Positions 1 through 5,959 of a stretch of 16,645 nt of DNA are shown here, piece after piece. The stretch is from JACZUI01 sp041599115 (lineage in GTDB: Bacteria; Actinomycetota; Acidimicrobiia; Spongiisociales; ZC4RG35), in contig JBFHXF010000038.1 of NCBI GenBank assembly GCA_041599115.1, forward strand, positions 1-16,645. The letters run 5' to 3'. Made by a program: the position numbers and the translations under genes. The stretch's first letter is position 1; the number at the start of each line of letters is the position of its first letter. The notes beneath the pieces were generated by a model that saw nothing but the letters and a program-made list of their open reading frames with translations, was not told the DNA's origin and did not search any database.

Positions 1-103
1 GTTTGACCGACGAAACACCGGGACACCACGGAGACCAGCCTTGGCCCCCAACCACACTACCACGGCAGACCGGCGGAGACCACCGGTCAAAGTCGGCCGG
101 CAA
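1..103. repeat. 103-bp direct repeat, copy 1
   Basis: First of two near-identical 103-bp units; the second starts 124 bp later. By eye the copies differ at five positions (28, 56, 58, 81 and 82 of the unit). The unit begins GTTTGACCG and ends near CGGTCAAAG, so it carries 8-bp terminal inverted repeats (TTTGACCG at 2-9, CGGTCAAA at 84-91). A 9-mer CGGAGACCA occurs twice inside it (29-37 and 74-82). It begins at base 1 of the window, so further copies to the left are possible, or the contig may end in a repeat. No transposase is nearby. Confidence 0.9.
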
Positions 104-133
104 CCATCCGGCCGACCGGCGTCTGTTTGACCG
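84..133. repeat. Nested inverted repeat at the junction of the two repeat units
   Basis: GTCGGCCGG (92-100) and CCGGCCGAC (108-116) form a perfect 9-bp stem with a 7-nt loop. It is flanked by an outer pair, CGGTCAAA (84-91) and TTTGACCG (126-133). The structure spans the end of copy 1, the spacer and the start of copy 2. It could form a cruciform or an RNA hairpin. There is no T tract after it, so it is not a typical intrinsic terminator. Its function is unknown. Confidence 0.6.
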
Positions 134-227
134 ACGAAACACCGGGACACCCCGGAGACCAGCCTTGGCCCCCAACCACGCGACCACGGCAGACCGGCGG
201 AGACAGCCGGTCAAAGTCGGCCGGCAA
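125..227. repeat. 103-bp direct repeat, copy 2
   Basis: Second copy of the 103-bp unit, about 95 percent identical to copy 1 and separated from it by a 21-bp spacer (104-124). It has the same inverted termini (TTTGACCG at 126-133, CGGTCAAA at 208-215). The 124-bp period is not a multiple of three, so the copies are read in different frames by any open frame crossing them. This argues that the repeat is non-coding. It stops 36 bp before the first probable start codon. Confidence 0.9.
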
Positions 228-250
228 TGAAATTTGTCACACCCCGGTCT

Positions 251-256
251 TAGCTT
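251..256 (+). promoter_or_regulatory. Putative -10 box for a leaderless start at 264
   Basis: TAGCTT matches the T-A-N3-T pattern of actinobacterial -10 elements. It ends 7 nt before the ATG at 264, so transcription would start at or next to that ATG. No Shine-Dalgarno precedes the ATG and no convincing -35 box is visible. Confidence 0.35.
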
Positions 257-263
257 CTCCATC

Positions 264-635
264 ATGAGCTCTGATACTCCTCAATGGTGCGAGCACCGGC
301 CTGTTTGGGTGGGTCGGGTTGCGGTGGCCGCATGTGCCGAATGTGGGCGGGTCGACTGGTTCTCGGACAGCGGCCCGATTGACCCAGCCGAAGGACTGGC
401 GGCACTTTTCGGCAGCTACGACCTGATTGGCCATCTCGACGCCCTGAGGGCGCCCTCGCCGACCGTGCTGGCATATGCCCCCCCTTCCCCTCGCAAGAGG
501 AGGAATCTCACCGCGATTCCGCCCAAGTCATGGCTGAAGGTGGCACCGGACCTGTGGCTGTCCCACGATGGGGAAACCCTGCTCCTGGCGACCAATCACA
601 CACTTCTCCTCGAGAACCTGACCCGCGGAGCTTGA
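264..635 (+). CDS. Small hypothetical protein with zinc-ribbon-like N-terminus
   Basis: This is a 123-residue protein I do not recognise. Cys9, His11, Cys24 and Cys27 (C-x-H, 12 residues, C-x2-C) suggest a small zinc-binding knuckle at the N-terminus. The middle is Asp/Gly/Leu rich, followed by a basic Pro-rich linker (around residues 72-80, PPSPRKRR) and a C-terminal part with the look of a short beta-sheet (residues 90-120). There is no signal peptide or membrane segment. I chose the ATG at 264 over the upstream TTG at 234 because a T-A-N3-T box lies 7 nt before it and the metal ligands follow at once. It converges on the ABC exporter with one base between stop codons. A DNA-binding or regulatory role would be a guess. 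Confidence 0.6.
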   Translation: MSSDTPQWCEHRPVWVGRVAVAACAECGRVDWFSDSGPIDPAEGLAALFGSYDLIGHLDALRAPSPTVLAYAPPSPRKRRNLTAIPPKSWLKVAPDLWLSHDGETLLLATNHTLLLENLTRGA

Positions 636-636
636 T

Positions 637-2535
637 TCACACGGTGGCGCGGTCCTCGAATTGGGTCCGGTACAGCGAGGCGTACAGACCTTCGGCGGCG
701 ACCAGTTCGGCATGGGAGCCTCTCTCCACAATCCGCCCGCTATCGAGGACCAGGATCTGGTCGGCCGCTCGAACAGTCGACAGGCGATGGGCAATGACGA
801 TCGAGGTGCGCCCCAACATGAGTTTCTCCAGGGCCTCCTGAATGAGCGCTTCCGAATGTGAATCGAGATGCGACGTGGCCTCGTCGAGAATCAAGATTCG
901 GGGGTCCTCGAGAAGAACCCGGGCGATCGCCACCCGCTGCTTCTCTCCACCCGACAGCCGGTAGCCACGCTCGCCCACCACTGTCTCGTACCGGTCGGGC
1001 AGTCGGGCGATCATCTCGTGGATGTTGGCCGCCTTTGCCGCCTCTTCCAGCTCTTCCAGGGTGGCGTCGGGACGGGCATACCGCAGATTGGCGGCGATGG
1101 TGTCGTGAAACAGATATGCCTCCTGGGTCACCACACCTACCGAGTTGGCCAGGTCCTGAAGGCCCACCGACCGCACGTCGTGCCCATCGATCGTGATGCG
1201 CCCCTCGGTCACGTCGTAGAGCCGGGGAACCAGATAGGAGATCGTGGTCTTGCCCGCCCCCGAAGGCCCGACAAGGGCGGTGAGCGTCCCCGGTTCGGCA
1301 ACAAAATCGAGGGCCCGCAGGGCCCACTCCCGGGTGCTCGGCCGTGCCCCTCCCGGTGCCGCTCCCTCCGAGGTACCGTGCCAGCTGAAACGCTTTATGG
1401 CCTCAAGGCCCTCGGGTTGATCCGATCCATATCGAAACGAGACGTTTTCGAACTCGACCCGACCGATGACCGGTGACAGCGACTCCGCATGATCGGGCTC
1501 GGGTATGTCGGTCTTCAGATCCAACACTTCGAACACCCGCTCGAAGGAGACCAGCGAGGTGGCGAACTCGACACGGGAATTCGATATCGCCGACAGCGGG
1601 CCGTAGAGCTGGACGAGCAAAGTGGAGAACATGACGATCGTTCCGAGAGTCATGCCGCCATTGATCACCAGATAGCCGCCTACCCAGAACACCGTTGCGG
1701 TTCCCACCGCCGCCACCAGACCGAGAGCCGCAAAGAAGCCCCGTCCCACCATGGCCCGGCGCACCCCGTAGTCCCTCACCCGGCTGGCCTGTTCGGAGAA
1801 CCGGGCAGACTCCTCGTTCCACCTTCCGAAGAGCCTCACCAGGAGCGCACCACTGACGTTGAATGTCTCCTGCAAGATGGCCGACATCTTGGCCTCGTGC
1901 TCCATCTGATTCTGGGTCACACGTCGAAGAACGCGGGCCACCCGCCGGGCCGGGATCACGAAGAGGGGAAGGGCGGCCACTGCGAGAAGGGTGAGTCGCC
2001 AATCGGCTCGAAGCATGACGACCAGGATGAAAGCCACCGAGACCACATTGGAGGTGATGCTCACAAATGTGCCGGTGATGGCCTGCTGGGCGCCGACGAC
2101 GTCACTGTTGAGCCTGTTCATCAACTCGCCGGTCTTGGTGGCGGTGAAGAAGCGAAGCGACATCCTCTGCAGATGATCGAAGAGCTGGCGCCGAAGATCG
2201 AAGATGATTCCCTCGCCGACCGACGACGACCACCATCGCTGAGCCACGCCCACCAATGCGCTGATCACCGGGACGAGGATCATCCCCACACCAAGGAATG
2301 TCAGTTGGGAAACATCCTTGTCCGGAATCGCCTGGTCGACGAGCCGGCGAATCAGGAGGGGCGGGACAACACCGAGGCCGGAGATGATGAAGATGGTGAC
2401 CAGCACACCGATGAGCCCCCGGGTGTACGGTCTGCCGTAACTCCAGACACGACGCAGCAGATCCCGGTCGATCTCGGGCCGATCGGTCTCCTCGTCATAT
2501 TTGAGATAGCTCCACCAGCCACCCGAATGGAAAAT
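637..2535 (-). CDS. Type I ABC exporter half-transporter (fused permease and ATPase)
   Basis: A 632-residue multidrug/lipid-type ABC exporter. The N-terminal transmembrane domain (about residues 38-330) has the six-helix pattern of the family. The ATPase domain follows with an A-loop (FRYG), Walker A (GPSGAGKTT, about 425), Q-loop (TQEAYLF), signature LSGGEKQR (about 525), Walker B and catalytic Glu (ILILDEATS, about 548), D-loop and H-loop (AHR, about 580). An extra stretch of about 30 residues rich in Gly, Ala and Ser lies between the first NBD strands, before REWALRALDF. It would act as a dimer in the membrane; the substrate cannot be read from sequence. The frame is open back to a TGA but has no ATG, GTG or TTG upstream of 2406. 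AGGAGG (2547-2542) sits 6 nt before an ATT at 2535-2533, and the 43 added residues (WWSYLKYDEETDRP and on) are typical of actinobacterial homologues, so I place the start there. It lies 28 bp behind the lipoprotein gene, probably in one operon. Confidence 0.92.
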   Translation of the reverse strand: MFHSGGWWSYLKYDEETDRPEIDRDLLRRVWSYGRPYTRGLIGVLVTIFIISGLGVVPPLLIRRLVDQAIPDKDVSQLTFLGVGMILVPVISALVGVAQRWWSSSVGEGIIFDLRRQLFDHLQRMSLRFFTATKTGELMNRLNSDVVGAQQAITGTFVSITSNVVSVAFILVVMLRADWRLTLLAVAALPLFVIPARRVARVLRRVTQNQMEHEAKMSAILQETFNVSGALLVRLFGRWNEESARFSEQASRVRDYGVRRAMVGRGFFAALGLVAAVGTATVFWVGGYLVINGGMTLGTIVMFSTLLVQLYGPLSAISNSRVEFATSLVSFERVFEVLDLKTDIPEPDHAESLSPVIGRVEFENVSFRYGSDQPEGLEAIKRFSWHGTSEGAAPGGARPSTREWALRALDFVAEPGTLTALVGPSGAGKTTISYLVPRLYDVTEGRITIDGHDVRSVGLQDLANSVGVVTQEAYLFHDTIAANLRYARPDATLEELEEAAKAANIHEMIARLPDRYETVVGERGYRLSGGEKQRVAIARVLLEDPRILILDEATSHLDSHSEALIQEALEKLMLGRTSIVIAHRLSTVRAADQILVLDSGRIVERGSHAELVAAEGLYASLYRTQFEDRATV

Positions 2536-2541
2536 CGATAC

Positions 2542-2547
2542 CCTCCT
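2542..2547 (-). promoter_or_regulatory. Strong ribosome binding site supporting an ATT start
   Basis: On the minus strand this reads AGGAGG, a full anti-Shine-Dalgarno match. It is 6 nt before ATT (2535-2533) and lies in the 28-bp gap after the lipoprotein stop. No other in-frame start codon lies within reach of this site. Confidence 0.7.
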
Positions 2548-2563
2548 GGACTGCGTGTCGAGG

Positions 2564-3322
2564 TTATCGACCGATCACGACTAGCTGGCTGATCGGCTCG
2601 AACGTCGACGCCATCTCCACCAGTGCCTCCACAGACACGAAGGGCCGGCCGAACAGCTCATATCGATAGACGCCGTCGTACCAAACCAGGGTTCTCCCGT
2701 TGTCGGCCTTGAGCGACCAGACGGGGACGCCCCCGATGTCGAGAATCTCGCAGCCGTTCGTCGCCCTGCCGGCAAAACGGGCACAGGTCACGTTTTCGGG
2801 GCTCGCCGACACTTCGTCGGCGCCTGTCTCATCCTGGGCGACCCACAGCACTATCACCTGCGCAACCGTGCGCGACCGTGTGTATGGCTCAGATGACCAG
2901 ATGCCGAAGCCCGCGGTGGGATCCTCGGACAAAGCGCCTGAACCGTCGAACACCAACTGCGAAGTCACGTACTGGGAACCGACGGGCGCCAGCGTCGGGA
3001 ACTTCACTTCTGGCGCCAGCGCAACGATCTCGGCACGACTCGCCTGAATGATCAGCTCCCCGGCCCCGCGCTCGAATATCTCCCTGCGGAGGGCATCGGG
3101 ATCATCGGGCGATTTGGAGACGATCGCGTCGTTGAACCATTTGAGCGTCTCTCCAGAGACGACGATGGGAATGGTCATCGCCACCGTGGTCGTGGTGGGA
3201 ATCGTGGGTTCTCCAATCCAGTCGGAACTTCGCTGTCCCAGACCGTGAAATGGCTCACCACCGCAAGCGAACAGGGTCATGGCGGCGATCAACAGAATCG
3301 CGCTGCGAACAAACCGTCGCAC
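2564..3322 (-). CDS. Putative lipoprotein of unknown function
   Basis: A 252-residue exported protein. It has a basic N-terminus (MRRFVRS), a hydrophobic core and the lipobox LFAC with Cys20 followed by GG, which predicts a lipid-anchored protein on the outer face of the membrane. After a Thr/Pro-rich linker (PTIPTTTT) comes a domain of about 200 residues that I cannot assign. Two cysteines in the C-terminal half (VTCARF and NGCEIL) could form a disulfide. The GTG start has AGGAGG 5 nt upstream (3333-3328). The ABC exporter gene follows after 28 bp, so co-transcription is likely. The exporter is not a binding-protein-dependent importer, so a classical substrate-binding role is doubtful. Confidence 0.8.
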   Translation of the reverse strand: MRRFVRSAILLIAAMTLFACGGEPFHGLGQRSSDWIGEPTIPTTTTVAMTIPIVVSGETLKWFNDAIVSKSPDDPDALRREIFERGAGELIIQASRAEIVALAPEVKFPTLAPVGSQYVTSQLVFDGSGALSEDPTAGFGIWSSEPYTRSRTVAQVIVLWVAQDETGADEVSASPENVTCARFAGRATNGCEILDIGGVPVWSLKADNGRTLVWYDGVYRYELFGRPFVSVEALVEMASTFEPISQLVVIGR

Positions 3323-3327
3323 TCAGC

Positions 3328-3333
3328 CCTCCT
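3328..3333 (-). promoter_or_regulatory. Ribosome binding site of the lipoprotein gene
   Basis: Minus-strand AGGAGG, 5 nt before the GTG start at 3322. It fixes the start and gives the lipobox the expected distance from the N-terminus. Confidence 0.75.
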
Positions 3334-3428
3334 GGATCGGTCGCCGCATCACTCGCTCTCACAACGAATCAACCCGCCTGGCCGTTCCCGGTCTGAGGCG
3401 GGTGACAAAACGGTACCAGCGACGGTCT

Positions 3429-3434
3429 TATCCT
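3429..3434 (+). promoter_or_regulatory. Putative -10 box for a leaderless start at 3442
   Basis: TATCCT (T-A-N3-T) ends 7 nt before the GTG at 3442. No Shine-Dalgarno is present before that GTG or the nearby ATG (3448) or TTG (3436). The 119-bp divergent spacer 3323-3441 holds nothing else I can recognise. Confidence 0.35.
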
Positions 3435-3441
3435 CTTGGCA

Positions 3442-4197
3442 GTGACGATGCTCGAGGTCTTTCGCGATGGGTTGGACGAGCACCCAGCCATGGACATCGC
3501 CGCCAGCCACGCCCTCCTTCAGGCCGTCGCAACCGGTGACATGCCTGCGTCTTTCCGGTTGCACGTGCCCAGCCCGGTGGTGGCCTTCGGACGGGCAGAT
3601 CGGGTCAACCCGGGATACTCACAAGCTGTGAGGGCGGCCGAGGCTCACGGGTTCACCGCAGTTGAACGTCTCGCCGGTGGCCGAGCCGCGGTCTTTCACG
3701 AGGGAACCCTGGCGTTCTCCTGGGCACAGCCGGCCACCGAGCCCCGGTCAGGAATCAGGGAGCGATTCGAAGAAATCGCCGGCATCATGGCTACCGCGTT
3801 TCGCCATCTTGGCGTCGATGCACGGGTCGGCGAGCTGCCCGGTGAATACTGCCCCGGCCAGTGGTCGGTCAACGTTTCCCGGCGTGTCAAGGTGATGGGG
3901 GTGGGCCAGAGGTTGATCAGGGGTGCGACCCACCTCGGGGGTGTTGTTGTGGTCGGCGAGAGCCATCGCATTCGTGATGTCCTGATACCCGTCTACCGGT
4001 CGCTCCATCTCGATTGGGATCCGCGCACGACCGGTTCGTTGGCCGACGTCGCTCCGGGTTTGGACAATCAAAGAGTGGCAGCGGCCATACTTGCCGAAAT
4101 GGGGAACCGCTACGAGCTCACCGAGTCGACCCTCCCTGATTTCGTGATCGACATGGCGCGTTCGCTGATACCCGATCACATCCCCGCAGCCACATGA
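3442..4197 (+). CDS. Lipoate-protein ligase / octanoyltransferase family protein
   Basis: A protein of about 251 residues in the LplA/LipM/BirA-like transferase fold, which moves lipoyl or octanoyl groups to lysines of 2-oxoacid dehydrogenase and GcvH proteins. Visible motifs, numbered from GTG 3442, are VAFGR, then RLAGGRAAVFHEGTLAFSW (family R-x2-G-G-x-A-V-x-H), then EYCPGQWSVNV with Cys137. The VKVMGVGQR segment carries Lys150, which matches the conserved lysine of the family, and is followed by THLGGVVVV. I cannot tell from sequence whether it uses free lipoate plus ATP, acts as an amidotransferase, or has another acyl substrate. No separate C-terminal accessory domain is present. Alternative starts are TTG 3436 and ATG 3448. 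Its stop overlaps the next start (ATGA, 4194-4197), so translation of the two is coupled. Confidence 0.82.
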   Translation: MTMLEVFRDGLDEHPAMDIAASHALLQAVATGDMPASFRLHVPSPVVAFGRADRVNPGYSQAVRAAEAHGFTAVERLAGGRAAVFHEGTLAFSWAQPATEPRSGIRERFEEIAGIMATAFRHLGVDARVGELPGEYCPGQWSVNVSRRVKVMGVGQRLIRGATHLGGVVVVGESHRIRDVLIPVYRSLHLDWDPRTTGSLADVAPGLDNQRVAAAILAEMGNRYELTESTLPDFVIDMARSLIPDHIPAAT

Positions 4198-5273
4198 AAG
4201 TCGTAGTCATCAATGGCCCCAATCTGAACCTCCTAGGCACGCGCCAGCCGGAGATATACGGATCTGACACGTTGGACGACCTCGAGACCCGTATCGGACA
4301 ATGGGCCGCCGCCGACGGGGTCCAGGTCGATTATCTCCAGACGAATGATGAGGGGGCGATCGTGTCGGCGATTCACTCGGCCGGTCATGGCGATGGCGTC
4401 ATCATCAATCCCGGCGCCTTCACACACACGTCGCGGGCCATTGCGGATGCGGTCGCCTCGGCGCCTGTGCCCGTGGTCGAAGTTCACATCTCCAATGTGA
4501 AGACCCGGGAGAGGTGGCGCGCCGAATCCGTCCTGGAGGGCGTTGTGGCCAGAACGATCTTCGGCCGGGGTATCAATGGCTATCACGACGCCATGAGACT
4601 CCTGCAGAACTTGCAGACACCCCCGAGGACACTCCGCTACGGCCCGCACCCAGAGAACGTCGCCGACCTCCGCGTTCCGCCCGGTGCCTCCGCGGTGGTC
4701 GTACTTCTCCACGGTGGGCTCTGGCTTCGCGAATCGGGGCGAGACACAATCGACACCATCGCCACGGCGCTCTTTGCTCAGGGGTTCGCCTCCTTGAATG
4801 TGGAATACCGGCGTTCCGGGGTGGGTGGTTCCTGGCCCGGATCGGGCCATGACGTCAAGCTCCTGCTGGACTTCCTTCCCCAGATAGCTCAAGTGACGGG
4901 ATTCCCCGTCGCCGTAGTCGGCCATTCCTGTGGTGGTTACCTGGCACTCTGGCTGGGCGGCAAGGTGGGTCCTTTCCCTACGGTCTGTCTGGCGCCGATC
5001 ACCGATCTCTCCGAACTGGCAGTCGAGCAGGGAGCGGCCAGCGTGCCGGCTCGGGAGATGTTGGCGCGGGGTGCGCCGGCCCTGGTGGGTTCGACCGGCC
5101 AAGTTCTGGCGATCCACGGTACCGGCGACCGCGTCGTCCCGGCCCGCCAATCTGTCAGGTTGAGCGACGCCCGTGTGGAGCTCCTCGACGATCTCGGTCA
5201 CTTCGATGTCCTGGATCCGGCAAGGGAACACTGGCAAACCCTCACCGGCTTTCTCGAAGCGGCGTTGGGTTAA
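4194..5273 (+). CDS. aroQ: Fusion: type II 3-dehydroquinate dehydratase + alpha/beta-hydrolase
   Basis: A single 359-residue frame with two complete enzymes. Residues 1-143 are a full-length type II dehydroquinase (dehydration of 3-dehydroquinate to 3-dehydroshikimate, shikimate pathway): GPNLNLLG, catalytic-loop Arg17 and Tyr22 (TRQPEIYG), Asn72 in INPGAFTHTS, His98 in EVHISN, and C-terminal GRGINGYHDAM. Residues 145-359 are an alpha/beta-hydrolase beginning RYGPHPENVADLRVP, a start also seen in kynurenine-formamidase/esterase-like proteins. It has the oxyanion-hole motif HGGLW (173-177), nucleophile elbow GHSCGG (Ser245), Asp312 in HGTGD and His336 in LGHFD. There is almost no linker (QTPPR). 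The gene overlaps the upstream ligase gene by 4 bp. The hydrolase substrate is unknown. The symbol applies to the N-terminal domain only. Confidence 0.9.
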   Translation: MKVVVINGPNLNLLGTRQPEIYGSDTLDDLETRIGQWAAADGVQVDYLQTNDEGAIVSAIHSAGHGDGVIINPGAFTHTSRAIADAVASAPVPVVEVHISNVKTRERWRAESVLEGVVARTIFGRGINGYHDAMRLLQNLQTPPRTLRYGPHPENVADLRVPPGASAVVVLLHGGLWLRESGRDTIDTIATALFAQGFASLNVEYRRSGVGGSWPGSGHDVKLLLDFLPQIAQVTGFPVAVVGHSCGGYLALWLGGKVGPFPTVCLAPITDLSELAVEQGAASVPAREMLARGAPALVGSTGQVLAIHGTGDRVVPARQSVRLSDARVELLDDLGHFDVLDPAREHWQTLTGFLEAALG

Positions 5274-5278
5274 CCCAA
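5265..5278. repeat. Perfect 14-bp palindrome over the stop codon
   Basis: TTGGGTTAACCCAA is perfectly self-complementary and contains the TAA stop of the fusion gene. It is followed by AA and then GC-rich sequence, not by a T tract. It could be an operator or a weak hairpin; no further support is visible. Confidence 0.4.
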
Positions 5279-5294
5279 AACCGACTTGCCGGAG

Positions 5295-5303
5295 TTATCC
5301 ACA
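5295..5303 (+). promoter_or_regulatory. Perfect DnaA-box match
   Basis: TTATCCACA is an exact match to the DnaA-box consensus TTATNCACA. It lies in the 89-bp non-coding gap 5274-5362. A second site with one mismatch, TTATCCCCA, lies at 5337-5345, 42 bp further on in the same orientation. This is too few sites for an origin and there is no dnaA, dnaN or AT-rich unwinding region. A regulatory or titration site, or chance, are the alternatives. Confidence 0.4.
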
Positions 5304-5362
5304 GTTCGGTATGGTTTTCTGTTCCTGGGAGGCTGGTTATCCCCAGGGTGGAGTCATCGCAT

Positions 5363-5959
5363 ATGCGTTTGAGACGCTTGTCTTTCGTTGCCGGCTGGGC
5401 GGCGCTGATCCTGCTGGCAGTCGTTGGCTTCGCCGCGTTCGGAACACCGTCGGAATCGGCCCCACTTGGAGATGTTCAGACCGCAGGCTCCTCCATAGGC
5501 CACACCACCGGTGCCTACGCCGGTCTCACCTTCGCCTTCCTTGCTTCGGCTGGATCGGAAACGGACGCGACGTCCGCAGCAAACTCCAATAGCTCGACCG
5601 GGTCGGGATCCGCCGCATCGCAGTCACCTCCCACCACGGCTGTCTCGATGGAAGTTGATGCCAGCGGATGGCTCTCTCAGATCCAGGTTCGTGCCCTGGT
5701 GTCCGAGTATTTCACCGCGGCAGACGTCAACCATGCGGTGCGGGTGGCCTGGTGTGAGTCTCGATTCGATCCCGAGGCGATCAACCGTCGCACGGGAGGG
5801 ATCGGACTGTTCCAGCATCTACCGAAGTATTGGCCAGAGCGAGCGGCGGCAGCCGGTTTCACCGGCGCCGAACCGACCGATCCGGAAGCCTCGGTGGCTG
5901 CCGCGGCCTGGGAGGTCTACCACGGAGGCGGCTGGGACGTCTTCAATTGCCGGGGCTGA
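5363..5959 (+). CDS. Secreted transglycosylase/lysozyme-like protein
   Basis: A 198-residue protein with an N-terminal signal or anchor (MRLRRLSF then a hydrophobic stretch to about residue 27), a low-complexity Ala/Ser/Thr/Gly linker (about 60-95) and a C-terminal lysozyme-fold domain of about 85 residues. The domain shows AWCESRFDPEAIN with the likely catalytic Glu132, then GGIGLFQHLPKYW and GGWDVFNC. Cys131 and Cys196 could form a disulfide. This layout fits small actinobacterial lytic-transglycosylase-like proteins that cut peptidoglycan outside the membrane. I chose ATG 5363 because GGTGGAG lies about 9 nt upstream; a GTG at 5348 is possible but would sit inside that site. The 3' end overlaps the convergent membrane-protein gene by 17 bp. 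Confidence 0.78.
   Translation: MRLRRLSFVAGWAALILLAVVGFAAFGTPSESAPLGDVQTAGSSIGHTTGAYAGLTFAFLASAGSETDATSAANSNSSTGSGSAASQSPPTTAVSMEVDASGWLSQIQVRALVSEYFTAADVNHAVRVAWCESRFDPEAINRRTGGIGLFQHLPKYWPERAAAAGFTGAEPTDPEASVAAAAWEVYHGGGWDVFNCRG

Noticed and set aside
1..227. CRISPR array
   Set aside because: Units are 103 bp with one 21-bp spacer; no short repeat with regular variable spacers and no cas genes.
3..230. Open frame of 75 codons across the repeats
   Set aside because: The 124-bp period shifts the frame between copies, so the repeat does not encode a repeated peptide; there is no good start.
2404..2406. GTG at 2406 as the ABC exporter start
   Set aside because: It would cut off the elbow helix and the start of the first membrane helix and has no ribosome site; the frame is open with conserved-looking sequence back to 2535.
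1489..2592. Long antisense frame (367 codons) over the ABC exporter
   Set aside because: Composition is His/Asp/Arg/Gly-rich and typical of the opposite strand of GC-rich genes; the minus strand has clear ABC motifs.
4233..5237. 334-codon antisense frame over the AroQ-hydrolase fusion
   Set aside because: Shadow of a strongly supported gene; no recognisable domain.
5274..5362. Replication origin
   Set aside because: Only one perfect and one imperfect DnaA box, no AT-rich region, and no dnaA, dnaN or related genes.
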